Shown in pieces: positions 44,586 to 54,630 of a stretch of 64,000 nucleotides of DNA; within the stretch, counting starts at the first letter, position 1; the number at the start of each line of letters is the position of its first letter. Where the stretch lies: positions 1-64,000 of the forward strand of contig NZ_JACVQA010000007.1 of assembly GCF_018881595.1 (NCBI RefSeq), given 5' to 3'. The stretch is from Polynucleobacter sp. UK-Gri1-W3. GTDB lineage: Bacteria; Pseudomonadota; Gammaproteobacteria; Burkholderiales; Burkholderiaceae. A model generated the notes under the pieces. The model was given only the letters and a program-made list of their open reading frames with translations, was not told the origin of the DNA and ran no database searches. Position numbers and translations under genes: made by a program.

Positions 44586-45461
44586 ATGCGCATAGCTCTT
44601 GGTCTTCAGTACGATGGTAGTCCTTATTCCGGCTGGCAAACCCAGGTCAATCACAACACAGTACAAGATGAATTAGAAAAAGCGATTTCTGCTTTTGTTG
44701 GCGAGCAATCTATCGCGCAATGCCCCATCCATACCATTACAGCTGGCAGAACCGATACTGGAGTTCATGCGTTAGGGCAGGTAGTGCACTTTGATACTAA
44801 TGTAGAGCGCGAAGATTTTTCATGGGTAAGGGGGGTAAATACATTCCTGCCTACCTCGATTGTCATTAATTGGGCAAAGACAGTTTCAGATGAGTTCAGT
44901 GCGCGTTTTTCTGCATATGAGCGTGAATATATTTACGCCTTACAAGCAGGCCCTTGTCGCTCCCCGATGTCGCATTCACGTGCAGGTTATTTAATGCTGC
45001 CGCCAAATCAATGGCTTGATGTTGAGTCCATGAAAAAATCAGCCGAGTATTTAATTGGCAAACATGATTTCAGTTCATTCAGATCATCTGAGTGTCAGAG
45101 CAAAACCCCTGTAAAAACCATTTACTCCATTGAGATTATTTCTGAGCAACCATGGCTGTATTTTCGGATTCGAGGCAATGCTTTTTTGCATCACATGATT
45201 CGCAATGTGGTCGGTTGCTTTTTGCAGATCGGCCAAGGTAGACAAAAGCCAGAATGGATGGCGGAAGTCTTGTCAGCCAAGAATAGGAAAATTGCTGCGC
45301 CCACCTTTATGGCTGATGGCTTGTATTTAGCCAAGATTACTTACCCAGATGAATTTGCTATCCCACAACCTTGGCTGGAAAACTCCTGGCTGCCAGCCCG
45401 GGTCATCGGGAAGCAAAAGCAAGAAGAAAGCCAAGAACAACAGAAAGAGCAAAAGAAATAA
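44586..45461 (+). CDS. truA: tRNA pseudouridine(38-40) synthase
   Basis: Isomerises uridines 38-40 in the anticodon arm. The 291-residue enzyme has the [13 protein letters not shown] terminus, the catalytic aspartate D57 in [13 protein letters not shown] and the C-terminal [14 protein letters not shown] motif. A highly polar Gln/Glu/Lys-rich tail of about 20 residues extends beyond the usual end. It is 3 bp after the fimV-like gene and precedes trpF by 26 bp. Confidence 0.97.
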   Translation: MRIALGLQYDGSPYSGWQTQVNHNTVQDELEKAISAFVGEQSIAQCPIHTITAGRTDTGVHALGQVVHFDTNVEREDFSWVRGVNTFLPTSIVINWAKTVSDEFSARFSAYEREYIYALQAGPCRSPMSHSRAGYLMLPPNQWLDVESMKKSAEYLIGKHDFSSFRSSECQSKTPVKTIYSIEIISEQPWLYFRIRGNAFLHHMIRNVVGCFLQIGQGRQKPEWMAEVLSAKNRKIAAPTFMADGLYLAKITYPDEFAIPQPWLENSWLPARVIGKQKQEESQEQQKEQKK

Positions 45462-45487
45462 TAGGCCCCAGGCCTTATCATTCATTT

Positions 45488-46165
45488 ATGGGCTTATTAA
45501 CATACTCTTCTGGCCGAACTAGGGTCAAAATCTGTGGTTTAAAGACTGCAGCAGATGTGGATTTTGCTGTTTCTGCAGGGGTGGACGCGGTTGGCTTTGT
45601 CTTTTACCCACCAAGCGTGCGTGCTGTAAGCCCTAATATCGCTGCCCAGCTCATTTCCAGGCTTCCAGCAGGGGTAGATGCCGTTGGGCTGGTCGTTAAC
45701 CCTACAGATGAGGAATTTGCCGCTATTCGAGCTGCCGCTTCAATCACTTTATGGCAATTTCATGGTGATGAGACCCCGGAGCGTTGTGCAGAGCTCGCTG
45801 CAGGGGAGCCTTGGATGAAAGCTGCCCGTGTAGGTGATGACTTCGCTTTCGATGATTTTTCCCTACAATATGGGGATGCAAACGCTTTTCTGCTGGATGC
45901 CCTCGTCGAGGGATACGGTGGTGGGGGCGTTCCTTTTGATTGGCAAGGGATTCCACAGACATGGGTAAGCGAAAACGCGCCTCGGGTCGTTTTGAGTGGT
46001 GGATTGAACACGCACAACGTGGGCGAGGCGATCGCTCGTCTGCATCCTTGCGCGGTTGACGTCAGTAGTGGCGTAGAAAGCAGCAGGGGTGTTAAAGACC
46101 CTGCGCTCATGACTGAGTTTGTAAAAGCAGTGCGCGCAGCAGATGCCAAAGCATCATCCCAATAA
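45488..46165 (+). CDS. trpF: Phosphoribosylanthranilate isomerase
   Basis: Third-from-last step of tryptophan synthesis. The 225-residue TIM-barrel enzyme has the N-terminal VKICGLKT motif with the catalytic cysteine, an FVFYPPSVRAV segment, and the LSGGLNTHNV and VDVSSGVESS-GVKD phosphate-binding loops. The ATG at 45488 is preferred. A longer frame from 45371 overlaps truA by 91 bases and encodes a low-complexity basic region. trpB follows after 30 bp. Confidence 0.96.
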   Translation: MGLLTYSSGRTRVKICGLKTAADVDFAVSAGVDAVGFVFYPPSVRAVSPNIAAQLISRLPAGVDAVGLVVNPTDEEFAAIRAAASITLWQFHGDETPERCAELAAGEPWMKAARVGDDFAFDDFSLQYGDANAFLLDALVEGYGGGGVPFDWQGIPQTWVSENAPRVVLSGGLNTHNVGEAIARLHPCAVDVSSGVESSRGVKDPALMTEFVKAVRAADAKASSQ

Positions 46166-46195
46166 TTTGCTGTAAATAAATCAAAAGAGGTAGCT

Positions 46196-47389
46196 ATGTA
46201 CGACAAGCCAGATGCACGAGGACACTTCGGTCCATACGGTGGCGTGTTTGTTTCTGAGACATTGATGTTTGCCTTAGATGAACTCAAAGAAGCATATGCA
46301 AAATATCAATTCGATCCAGAATTCATTGAAGAGTTTCATTACGAGCTGAAACACTTTGTAGGCAGACCTTCGCCGGTGTATCACGCTAAGCGTTGGAGCG
46401 AAATGCTAGGTGGTGCGCAGATCTACCTCAAGCGTGAAGATTTAAATCACACTGGCGCACACAAAATTAATAACGTCATTGGCCAAGCAATGTTGGCTAA
46501 ACGCATGGGCAAGCCCCGCATCATTGCTGAAACAGGCGCTGGTCAACATGGTGTTGCTACAGCAACTATCTGTGCCCGTTTTGGCTTGGATTGCACGGTA
46601 TATCAAGGATCTGTTGATGTGGCTCGTCAGGCACAAAATGTATTTCGCATGAAATTACTTGGTGCCAAAGTAGTTCCAGTCGAGTCTGGCACTAAGACTT
46701 TAAAAGATGCGCTGAACGAAGCAATGCGCGATTGGGTTACTAACGTAGACAACACTTTCTACATCATTGGTACTGTTGCCGGCCCTCATCCTTACCCAAT
46801 GATGGTGAGAGATTTCCAAAGCGTGATTGGTGAAGAGTGCAAGGTACAGATGCCAGAGATGACTGGTCGTCAACCAGACTATGTTTTAGCTTGCGTTGGC
46901 GGTGGTTCAAATGCCATGGGTATTTTTTATCCGTATATTGATTTTCCAGAAGTGAAGCTCGTTGGTGTTGAGGCTGCAGGACATGGTTTGGGAAGTGGTT
47001 TGCATTCGGCAGCACTTTGCGTTGGTACGCCCGGCGTGTTGCATGGCAACCGTACTTATTTATTGCAAGACAAGAATGGCCAAATTTCTGAGACACATTC
47101 GGTTTCTGCTGGCATGGACTACCCAGGAGTTGGGCCTGAGCATGCTTGGTTGAAAGATTCTGGTCGTGCAGATTATGTGGCGATTACGGATGAAGAGGCG
47201 CTTCAAGCATTTCATGATTGCTGTCAGATTGAAGGCATCATTCCAGCCCTAGAGTCCTCGCATGCGATTGCCTATGCCTGTAAGTTGGCCAAGACTTTGC
47301 CAAAAGACAAGACGATCTTGGTAAACCTCTCGGGTCGTGGTGATAAAGATATGCATACCGTTGCACAGGCAACAGGATCAGAAGGTTAA
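46196..47389 (+). CDS. trpB: Tryptophan synthase beta chain
   Basis: PLP enzyme that joins indole and serine to tryptophan. The 397-residue protein has the PLP lysine in [11 protein letters not shown], the GAGQHG loop, a GGGSNAMG phosphate-binding loop and the C-terminal LSGRGDKD motif. It is preceded by a Shine-Dalgarno sequence (AGAGG) and forms trpF-trpB-trpA. trpEGDC are not in the window, as expected for a split trp pathway. Confidence 0.98.
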   Translation: MYDKPDARGHFGPYGGVFVSETLMFALDELKEAYAKYQFDPEFIEEFHYELKHFVGRPSPVYHAKRWSEMLGGAQIYLKREDLNHTGAHKINNVIGQAMLAKRMGKPRIIAETGAGQHGVATATICARFGLDCTVYQGSVDVARQAQNVFRMKLLGAKVVPVESGTKTLKDALNEAMRDWVTNVDNTFYIIGTVAGPHPYPMMVRDFQSVIGEECKVQMPEMTGRQPDYVLACVGGGSNAMGIFYPYIDFPEVKLVGVEAAGHGLGSGLHSAALCVGTPGVLHGNRTYLLQDKNGQISETHSVSAGMDYPGVGPEHAWLKDSGRADYVAITDEEALQAFHDCCQIEGIIPALESSHAIAYACKLAKTLPKDKTILVNLSGRGDKDMHTVAQATGSEG

Positions 47390-47398
47390 GAATTAGAT

Positions 47399-48196
47399 AT
47401 GTCGAAAATAACTACGCTCTTTAAGGAGCTAAAAGCAACAGGCAAAAAAGGATTGATTCCTTTTATTACTGCTGGAGATCCAGATCCTAAGCAAACCGTT
47501 GAATTGATGCATGCTTTAGTGCGTGGCGGCTCAAGCGTGATTGAATTAGGCGTGCCATTTTCAGATCCAATGGCTGATGGTCCAGTGATCCAGAGATCAT
47601 CGGAGCGCGCATTGACTCAAGGCGTCACTTTGCGCGGTTGTTTAGAGATGGTGAAAGAGTTTCGTAAGAGCGACGTCAATACACCGGTTGTTCTGATGGG
47701 CTATGCAAACCCAGTTGAACAAATGGGGGCGGAGCATTTTGCAGCGGAAGCGAAGGTTGCTGGCGTTGATGGTGTTCTCGTGGTCGATTACCCACCAGAA
47801 GAGTGTGTCGACTTTGCAGCTCGTATGCGCGCTGCTGGTATTGACCCGATTTTCTTGTTAGCGCCGACTTCATCACATGAGCGCATTAAAGAAGCAGCCA
47901 AAATTGCTTCTGGTTATCTATATTACGTCTCTATGAGAGGGGTTACTGGTTCTTCTAATCTCAATACTCAGGATGTGGCCAGCATCATCCCGAAAATTCG
48001 TGAAGAGACCGACATTCCTATCGCTGTTGGCTTTGGAATCAGCGATGCAGCTAGCGCCAAGGCGGTATCGGTGAGTGCTGATGCCGTTGTGATTGGTAGC
48101 CGAATTATTCGTCTTTTAGAAGATGCACCCCCTGGGCAGGCAGTACAATCACTGGAAACCTTCATTCGTGAGATTCGCGACGCATTGGATAGTTAG
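47399..48196 (+). CDS. trpA: Tryptophan synthase alpha chain
   Basis: TIM-barrel lyase releasing indole from indole-3-glycerol phosphate for TrpB. The 265-residue protein has the catalytic glutamate in [17 protein letters not shown], the catalytic aspartate near [11 protein letters not shown], and [12 protein letters not shown]. It is 9 bp after trpB and 6 bp before accD. Confidence 0.98.
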   Translation: MSKITTLFKELKATGKKGLIPFITAGDPDPKQTVELMHALVRGGSSVIELGVPFSDPMADGPVIQRSSERALTQGVTLRGCLEMVKEFRKSDVNTPVVLMGYANPVEQMGAEHFAAEAKVAGVDGVLVVDYPPEECVDFAARMRAAGIDPIFLLAPTSSHERIKEAAKIASGYLYYVSMRGVTGSSNLNTQDVASIIPKIREETDIPIAVGFGISDAASAKAVSVSADAVVIGSRIIRLLEDAPPGQAVQSLETFIREIRDALDS

Positions 48197-48202
48197 AAAC
48201 TA

Positions 48203-49090
48203 ATGAGCTGGATAGATAAATTACTCCCACCCCAAATTCAACACACTGATCCTGCAAATCGCAAGTCAGTACCTGAGGGATTGTGGGTCAAGTGCCCCAG
48301 TTGTGAAACTGTTCTATACAGCACTGACATTGAAGCAAATTTATCTGTATGTCCAAAATGCAGTCATCACATGCGTATCGGAGCACGTCTGCGCTTAGAC
48401 AGCTTGTTAGATGAAAAAGGTCGCTACGAAATCGGTGCCGATATCTATCCAATAGATCCTCTCAAATTTAAAGACTCTAAAAAATATACAGATCGCATTA
48501 AAGAAGCGAACGATGCTTCTGGTGAGTCTGAAGCCTTGATTGTGATGGTTGGCAAAATTGAAGCCATTCCTGTAGTGGCCGCTTGTTTTGAATTCCAATA
48601 TATGGGTGGCTCTATGGGCTCTGTAGTGGGCGAGCGTTTTGCCCGCGGTGTTCAGGAAGCAATTCATAAGAAGTGCGCTTTCATCTGCGTCACAGCTACT
48701 GGCGGTGCTCGTATGCAAGAAAGTTTGCTATCCCTTTTTCAGATGGCCAAAACCAACTCGATGTTGACCTTGTTGGCTAAAAAAGGTTTGCCATACATCA
48801 GCGTTCTCACTGACCCAACAATGGGCGGTATTTCTGCTAGCTTTGCATTTATGGGTGATGTAGTGATGGCTGAGCCAAAAGCCTTAATTGGTTTTGCAGG
48901 TCCTCGCGTGATTGAGCAAACTGTTCGCGAGAAATTGCCAGAGGGATTCCAAAGATCTGAGTTCTTGATGCAAAAGGGCGGCATTGACATGATTGTGGAT
49001 CGTCGTCAGATGCGTAGTGAAATTGCCCATCTACTTGCTTTGTTACAGAAGCTTCCTGAGCCTGCAATAGCGGGTAGCGCAGTCGTTTAA
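48203..49090 (+). CDS. accD: Acetyl-CoA carboxylase carboxyltransferase beta subunit
   Basis: Beta subunit of the carboxyltransferase that makes malonyl-CoA for fatty-acid synthesis. The 295-residue protein has an N-terminal zinc ribbon (CPSC and CPKC, about residues 30-55) and the crotonase-like domain with [18 protein letters not shown] and [13 protein letters not shown]. It links the trp genes with folC, which starts 4 bp downstream. AccA is elsewhere. Confidence 0.98.
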   Translation: MSWIDKLLPPQIQHTDPANRKSVPEGLWVKCPSCETVLYSTDIEANLSVCPKCSHHMRIGARLRLDSLLDEKGRYEIGADIYPIDPLKFKDSKKYTDRIKEANDASGESEALIVMVGKIEAIPVVAACFEFQYMGGSMGSVVGERFARGVQEAIHKKCAFICVTATGGARMQESLLSLFQMAKTNSMLTLLAKKGLPYISVLTDPTMGGISASFAFMGDVVMAEPKALIGFAGPRVIEQTVREKLPEGFQRSEFLMQKGGIDMIVDRRQMRSEIAHLLALLQKLPEPAIAGSAVV

Positions 49091-49094
49091 GCGC

Positions 49095-50420
49095 TTGAGC
49101 TCAGCCCACCAATCCCCCTCATTATTTACCAGCCTAGAGGCTTGGCTTAGCCACCTCGAAACTGCTCACCCTGTCGGTATCGATATGGGGCTTGAGCGCA
49201 TCAATCGCGTGAAGGCGGCATTAGATCTACATTTTGATTGTCCAGTGATTACTGTTGCTGGTACGAACGGTAAGGGATCTACCTGCGCTTTTCTGGAGAG
49301 TATTCTCTTAGCGTCTGGTTACCGCGTTGGTTGTCACACCTCTCCACACCTTCTTAAGTTTAATGAGCGCGCTCGTATCAATGGCCAGGATGTAAATGAC
49401 AACATCCTGTTAGAACATTTCGCTGCCGTAGAAAATGCTCGTGTAAGTTTGGTGGATGCACCGACCTTAACCTACTTTGAGTTCACCACCTTAGCCATCA
49501 TGCATTTGTTTTCTAAATCGAATCTAGATGCAGTTGTACTAGAGGTTGGTATGGGTGGTCGATTAGATGCTGTCAACATCGTGGACGCAGACTGTGCCAT
49601 CGTGACTAGCATCGATATCGATCATGCAGAGTTTTTGGGTGGGACACGCGAGGCGATTGGCTTAGAGAAGGCGGGTATTTTCCGTCCAGGACATATTGCC
49701 GTTTGCGGTGATCCTGTGCCACCACAATCACTGATTGAGCATGCTGAAAAACTCGGCTGCGATCTCTGGTTGCAAGGGCGTGATTACAACTTTCAAGGTG
49801 ATAAGCAGCAATGGGGTTGGGCAGGGCGCAAAAAACGCTTTAGTGGGCTTGGATATCCAGCACTGCGCGGTGCTAATCAGATTCTGAATGCGTCTGCTGT
49901 TATTGCTGCCTTAATGGCTTTGCACCAGCGTCTACCAGTCAGCGCTCAAGATATTCGCAATGGCTTTGCTTTGGTGGAGTTGCCAGGCCGTTTCCAGGTC
50001 TTGCCTGGTCAGCCTACTGTTGTTCTGGATGTTGCCCACAATCCCCATGCCGCTGCTACTTTGGCTCAAGGGCTCGATAAGATGGGTTATCACCCTTATA
50101 CCTATGCCATTTTTGGAGCTATGGCCGACAAGGACATCGAGGGGGTGATTAAACCCCTCTTAAACATTGTGGATTTCTGGTTTTGCACAGATTTACCGAC
50201 TCCCAGGGCTGCCAGCGCTAAGGTCTTGGCCGAGAAGCTTGAAGCTATGGGCGTAAAGCCTAAAAATGGGACGGATGGGGGTATTGAATGCTTCTCAGAA
50301 CCCGCTTTAGCGTATCAAAAAGCGCTATCTTTAGCGGGTGAGGGTGATAGAATTGTTATCTTCGGATCCTTCTTTACCGTTGCAGGCGTAATGACTTACC
50401 GAAACAACCAGGCCCACTGA
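49095..50420 (+). CDS. folC: Bifunctional folylpolyglutamate/dihydrofolate synthase
   Basis: ATP-dependent ligase that makes dihydrofolate and adds glutamates to folates. The 441-residue protein has the Mur-ligase P-loop GTNGKGSTCAFLE near residue 55, the HTSPHLLKFNERARI stretch, EVGMGGRLDAVN and the DVAHNPHA motif. The start is TTG at 49095, 4 bp after accD. The next in-frame ATG would remove conserved residues. SPOR and cvpA genes follow. Confidence 0.95.
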   Translation: MSSAHQSPSLFTSLEAWLSHLETAHPVGIDMGLERINRVKAALDLHFDCPVITVAGTNGKGSTCAFLESILLASGYRVGCHTSPHLLKFNERARINGQDVNDNILLEHFAAVENARVSLVDAPTLTYFEFTTLAIMHLFSKSNLDAVVLEVGMGGRLDAVNIVDADCAIVTSIDIDHAEFLGGTREAIGLEKAGIFRPGHIAVCGDPVPPQSLIEHAEKLGCDLWLQGRDYNFQGDKQQWGWAGRKKRFSGLGYPALRGANQILNASAVIAALMALHQRLPVSAQDIRNGFALVELPGRFQVLPGQPTVVLDVAHNPHAAATLAQGLDKMGYHPYTYAIFGAMADKDIEGVIKPLLNIVDFWFCTDLPTPRAASAKVLAEKLEAMGVKPKNGTDGGIECFSEPALAYQKALSLAGEGDRIVIFGSFFTVAGVMTYRNNQAH

Positions 50421-50423
50421 TCC

Positions 50424-51230
50424 ATGATTCGTTTACCAAGCTTTTTTAAGCGAAAAACCCAGTCTGATGACCTTGAATTAGGTTCAAGGGGTGGTCGCAC
50501 TGCCAAAAGAGCGGCCCCGCGAAGTTTTCAGCGCGCAGCAGAAGCCGAAGAACTTGCCCTCACAGAAGATCCAGAACAACAACGAGCGCGTCACCGCCTT
50601 ATCGGTGCAGCCGTTTTGGTGTTGATTGCAGTTGTTGGCTTACCCCGTATTTTGGATAACAAACCAAAGTTATCGCCTAACGATATTGCCGTCAACATTG
50701 TGACGAGCTTGCCAATTCCAGGAACTGAAGCAAAACCTGATGAGAAACCTAAGGCTGAAGTTGTTGCAGAGCCAGCAAAAGAAGTTCCTAAGATTGCAGC
50801 TACTCCCGAAGTAAAGCCAGAGGCAAAAGCAGACGCTAAGGCGGAAACTAAGCCAACAGTACCTGCAGTAAATAAATCCGGAACATTGGGATTGGCGGCG
50901 GGCGAAGAGGTGGTTGCTACTGCAAGTACCAAGACCGAGACAAAACCTAAAGCGGATGATGTAAGCAAACCTGCAGCCTCAAATGGATCAGGTAAGTACG
51001 TTATTCAGATAGGTGCTTTTGCTTCTGAAGACAGAGCTAAAGGTTGGATTGCAAAGCTCAAAGATCAAAAGATTCCAAACTACGTCTTAAATAAGACTGG
51101 TGCTGATGGTGCAAAGTTGTATGTATTACGTGCAGGTCCATACACCGATAAAGACACCGCAGAAGCGGCGGAAAAGAAAATTAAGGCGATGGGTCTTTCA
51201 CCAAGACTCGTCGAAACCGGTAAGCAGTAA
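50424..51230 (+). CDS. dedD: SPOR-domain protein (DedD-like)
   Basis: A 268-residue inner-membrane protein with a basic cytoplasmic N terminus (about 60 residues), one transmembrane helix (about 60-77), an Ala/Lys/Glu/Pro-rich periplasmic linker and a C-terminal SPOR domain (about 190-265, starting KYVIQIGAFASEDRA). SPOR domains bind denuded septal peptidoglycan, so it is probably a cell-division protein. The position between folC and cvpA is that of E. coli dedD. Its stop overlaps the cvpA start by one base. Confidence 0.92.
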   Translation: MIRLPSFFKRKTQSDDLELGSRGGRTAKRAAPRSFQRAAEAEELALTEDPEQQRARHRLIGAAVLVLIAVVGLPRILDNKPKLSPNDIAVNIVTSLPIPGTEAKPDEKPKAEVVAEPAKEVPKIAATPEVKPEAKADAKAETKPTVPAVNKSGTLGLAAGEEVVATASTKTETKPKADDVSKPAASNGSGKYVIQIGAFASEDRAKGWIAKLKDQKIPNYVLNKTGADGAKLYVLRAGPYTDKDTAEAAEKKIKAMGLSPRLVETGKQ

Positions 51231-51796
51231 TGGAGTTTTTATCCACCCTCAAGCTAACATCGGTGGATTACTTCACCCTAGTTGTGCTCTTGGTTTCTGC
51301 TTTAGTCGGTATCTCGCGCGGCTTGTTTAAGGAAGTGCTTGCTTTGGCCTCTTGGTTCGCAGCAGCATGGGTTGCTTATCACTACAGCAATTACCTTTCA
51401 GTCGAGTGGTTGTCGACATTTCATCTGGATGAGTTACTCAGTCTAGGTTTGAGCTTCATCATTTTGTTTGTTTTAACCCTCGTCATCTGCGGTTTATTTG
51501 GTGGGGTGGTGCAAAAAATTATTTTGTCAGTTGGTCTTAGTTTGACTGACCGTTTCTTGGGTTTGGTATTCGGTGTGATTCGTGGTGGCTTGATTGTTGT
51601 GGTCCTTGCTACCTTAGCTGCACTCACCCCTATCCCAGAAAGTATGGCCTGGAAAAATGCTATTACCAGACCAGCAATTGATATGGCAACCGGTTTAATT
51701 AAAGGCTGGTTGCCAAGCGACTGGGCTAAGCAATTGGGTGATGCTATGCCTAAGGTTACCCCTACCATTACTCCTAAAATAACAATAGGAATCTAG
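51230..51796 (+). CDS. cvpA: CvpA family membrane protein
   Basis: A 188-residue inner-membrane protein with four transmembrane segments (about 9-33, 38-58, 72-94 and 107-130). The N-terminal VDYFTLVVLLVSALVGISRGLFKEV pattern (given by position 8-32) is typical of CvpA, which is required for colicin V production and bile/stress tolerance in enterobacteria. The cvpA-purF order is conserved. One-base overlap (TAATG) with dedD and 4 bp before purF indicate coupling. Confidence 0.94.
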   Translation: MEFLSTLKLTSVDYFTLVVLLVSALVGISRGLFKEVLALASWFAAAWVAYHYSNYLSVEWLSTFHLDELLSLGLSFIILFVLTLVICGLFGGVVQKIILSVGLSLTDRFLGLVFGVIRGGLIVVVLATLAALTPIPESMAWKNAITRPAIDMATGLIKGWLPSDWAKQLGDAMPKVTPTITPKITIGI

Positions 51797-51800
51797 AAAT

Positions 51801-53339
51801 ATGTGCGGCGTCGTCGGAACTGTTTCTCACTCACCAGTAAATCAACTTCTCTATGATGCTTTGTTGCTTTTGCAACATCGTGGTCAGGATGCGGCAGGCA
51901 TTGCAACGATGAATGGTAATTCGTTCACGATGCATAAAGCCAATGGCCTAGTTAGAGACGTCTTTAGAACTCGCAATATGCGTAGCTTGGTTGGTAGCGC
52001 TGGTATTGGCCAAGTGCGCTATCCAACTGCAGGCTCTGCAAGCAGCGAAGAAGAGGCGCAACCGTTTTATGTCAGCGCACCTTACGGCATTATCTTGGCG
52101 CATAACGGTAACCTGACCAACGCACCAAGTCTGCGTGTTGAAATGGCCTATCGTGATCGTCGCCATATTAATACCAGCTCAGACACTGAAGTATTACTCA
52201 ACGTTTTGGCTGACGAGCTTCAAAAAGAAACCAATAGCGCAGCTCTTGATGAGGGTGCGATGTTTAATGCTGTTACTGGCGTAACCAATCGGGTTAAAGG
52301 TTCTTATGCGGTAGTTTCTTTGATTGCAGGTTATGGCTTATTGGCCTTCCGTGACCAGTACGGCATCCGTCCTCTTTGTATTGGACGTATCGATACGCCT
52401 CAAGGCCCTGAATGGATGATTGCGTCTGAGTCTGTAGCGCTTGAAGGTCTCGGATTTACATTCGTGCGCGATGTGAACCCAGGTGAGGTAATCTATATTG
52501 ACTTGGATGGTAATTTCTATTCACGTCAATGTGTGCCTAATGCAGTATTAACGCCTTGTATTTTTGAATATGTTTACATGGCAAGACCAGATTCCACAAT
52601 TGATGGTGTCACTGTCTACAACGTTCGTATGCGGATGGGCGATTATTTGGCTGAAAAGATCCGCAAGGAGACTGATGTTTCTGAGATCGATGTAGTAATG
52701 CCAATTCCAGACTCAAGCCGTCCGGCAGCAATGCAGGTGGCAAAGAAGTTAGGCGTTGATTACCGCGAAGGTTTCTTTAAGAATCGTTACATCGGTCGCA
52801 CCTTCATAATGCCAGGGCAGGCTGTGCGTAAGAAGTCTGTGCGCCAAAAACTCAATGCCATGCGTATTGAGTTTAAAGACAAGACCGTATTGATTGTGGA
52901 TGACTCTATTGTTCGTGGCACCACCTCTTTTGAGATCGTGCAGATGGCACGCGAATCTGGTGCTAAGAAAGTGATTTTTGCTTCTGCTGCGCCGCCAGTT
53001 CGCTTCCCGAATGTCTACGGTATAGACATGCCAACGCGTAGTGAATTGGTTGCCTATGGTCGTACCGATGAAGAAATCAACAAGATGATTGGTGCCGATC
53101 AGTTGATCTATCAAAGTATTGAAGATATGAAGCAGGCAGTCAGAGACGTAAACCCTGACATTAAGAACTTTGAGGCTTCTTGCTTTGATGGCTTCTATAT
53201 CACCGGTGATATCACCGAGTCATATCTCGATGCCCTGGAGGCTGCCAGAAATACCTCAGCCGCTAAAGCAGATCGCCAAAAGGATTCGAGCGACTTCGCT
53301 CGTTCACAGCTCCACCTGCATTTGGCTACCGAAGACTAA
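51801..53339 (+). CDS. purF: Amidophosphoribosyltransferase
   Basis: First committed step of purine synthesis. The 512-residue enzyme begins MCGVVG with the catalytic Cys2 of the class II glutamine amidotransferase domain (about 1-230). The phosphoribosyltransferase domain includes the PRPP loop VLIVDDSIVRGTT (about 363-375). The N-terminal cysteine shows no propeptide, as in E. coli. It is part of the cvpA-purF pair. Confidence 0.98.
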   Translation: MCGVVGTVSHSPVNQLLYDALLLLQHRGQDAAGIATMNGNSFTMHKANGLVRDVFRTRNMRSLVGSAGIGQVRYPTAGSASSEEEAQPFYVSAPYGIILAHNGNLTNAPSLRVEMAYRDRRHINTSSDTEVLLNVLADELQKETNSAALDEGAMFNAVTGVTNRVKGSYAVVSLIAGYGLLAFRDQYGIRPLCIGRIDTPQGPEWMIASESVALEGLGFTFVRDVNPGEVIYIDLDGNFYSRQCVPNAVLTPCIFEYVYMARPDSTIDGVTVYNVRMRMGDYLAEKIRKETDVSEIDVVMPIPDSSRPAAMQVAKKLGVDYREGFFKNRYIGRTFIMPGQAVRKKSVRQKLNAMRIEFKDKTVLIVDDSIVRGTTSFEIVQMARESGAKKVIFASAAPPVRFPNVYGIDMPTRSELVAYGRTDEEINKMIGADQLIYQSIEDMKQAVRDVNPDIKNFEASCFDGFYITGDITESYLDALEAARNTSAAKADRQKDSSDFARSQLHLHLATED

Positions 53340-53350
53340 AAAGCGACAGG

Positions 53351-53374
53351 AATTTGCCTCACCCGAGGCAAATT
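53351..53374. other. Perfect hairpin between purF and metZ
   Basis: AATTTGCCTC (53351-53360) and its exact complement GAGGCAAATT (53365-53374) flank a 4-base loop, ACCC. The stem lies 11 bp after the purF stop and ends about 25 bp before metZ. It lacks a T run, so termination is doubtful. An mRNA-processing or transcript-stabilising stem is an alternative. Confidence 0.6.
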
Positions 53375-53399
53375 CACATTTCGGTGTCAAAATAGCAGG

Positions 53400-54608
53400 A
53401 TGAAGAGCAAAACTACTCGCAAAAAACCGGATTTTTCTAAGCTAGCGCTTGAGACCTTGGCTGTCCGCGCCGGCACTCGTCGCACAGCTGAGTATCAAGA
53501 GCATTCAGAGGCGATGTTCTTAACTTCCAGCTTCTGCTTTGATAGTGCAGAGCTGGCTGCAGATGGCTTTGCTCATGCTGATCAAGGCTTTATCTATTCA
53601 CGCTTTACCAATCCTACTGTAAGCATGTTCCAAGATCGCTTGGCTGCCTTAGAGGGCGGTGAGGCTTGTATCGCAACTGCTTCTGGAATGTCTGCGATTC
53701 TCACAATGGCAATGGCGCATTTACAAGCAGGCGATCACGTTATTTGTTCGCGTTCGGTATTTGGGGCAACGATTCAGTTGTTCACTAATATCTTGGGACG
53801 TTTTGGAATCACAACAACGTATGCAGATTTGGCAGATACCAAGTCATGGAAGGCTGCTGTTCAGCCAAATACTAAGCTGTTCTATTTAGAGACACCTTCG
53901 AATCCTTTAACTGAGATTGCAGATATCAAAGCGATTTCAAAGATTGCAAAGAAGGCAGGTGCCTTATTTGCAGTTGATAACTGTTTCTGCACACCGGCAC
54001 TACAAAAACCATTGGCGCTTGGTGCTGATGTTGTTATTCATTCGGCCACTAAGTACTTAGATGGACAGGGCAGAATGGTTGGTGGAGCAATTGTTGGTAG
54101 CAATGATTTCATCATGGGCAAAGTATTCCCATATGTACGTACCGCAGGACCAACACTCTCTGCATTTAATGCTTGGGTATTCTTAAAAGGCTTAGAGACT
54201 CTAGAGCTTCGCATGAAGCAGCAGAGTCAAAATGCACTTGACTTAGCCCAGTGGTTAGAAAAGCAATCAGGAGTGGAGCGCGTTTATCATCCAGGCCTGA
54301 AATCACATCCCCAACATACGTTGGCAATGCGTCAGCAAAAAGCAGGCGGTGCGATTGTCTCTTTCACCTTAAAGGGTGGCAAGAGGGCTGCGTTCAAGCT
54401 CATTAATCAGACTAAGCTTTGTTCGATTACAGCAAACCTGGGCGATACCCGCACAACGATTACGCATCCTGCAACAACAACACATTGCCGCGTGACGCCT
54501 GAAGCTCGTAAAGCTGCTGGCATTACCGATGGCTTGGTGCGTATTGCAGTTGGACTTGAAAACATCAACGACTTAAAGAATGATCTTGTTGGTGGACTCA
54601 AAAAATAA
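53400..54608 (+). CDS. metZ: O-succinylhomoserine sulfhydrylase
   Basis: PLP enzyme of the Cys/Met metabolism family that replaces succinate of O-succinylhomoserine with sulfide to give homocysteine. The 402-residue protein has the PLP lysine in HSATKYLDGQGR, the YSRFTNPTVSMFQ and SGMSAIL segments, and the C-terminal GDTRTTITHPATTTH. Substrate choice between succinyl and acetyl esters is by family resemblance. A 60-bp gap with a hairpin separates it from purF. Confidence 0.93.
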   Translation: MKSKTTRKKPDFSKLALETLAVRAGTRRTAEYQEHSEAMFLTSSFCFDSAELAADGFAHADQGFIYSRFTNPTVSMFQDRLAALEGGEACIATASGMSAILTMAMAHLQAGDHVICSRSVFGATIQLFTNILGRFGITTTYADLADTKSWKAAVQPNTKLFYLETPSNPLTEIADIKAISKIAKKAGALFAVDNCFCTPALQKPLALGADVVIHSATKYLDGQGRMVGGAIVGSNDFIMGKVFPYVRTAGPTLSAFNAWVFLKGLETLELRMKQQSQNALDLAQWLEKQSGVERVYHPGLKSHPQHTLAMRQQKAGGAIVSFTLKGGKRAAFKLINQTKLCSITANLGDTRTTITHPATTTHCRVTPEARKAAGITDGLVRIAVGLENINDLKNDLVGGLKK

Positions 54609-54630
54609 TCAAGTTCATCAGGATAGGTCA

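Noticed and set aside
45371-45487. N-terminal extension of trpF into truA
   Set aside because: The additional residues are basic and low in complexity, overlap truA by 91 bases, and the family begins at the ATG at 45488.
53340-53399. Possible SAM riboswitch upstream of metZ
   Set aside because: The gap is only 60 bp and holds a single simple hairpin; no SAM-II or other riboswitch core was recognised.
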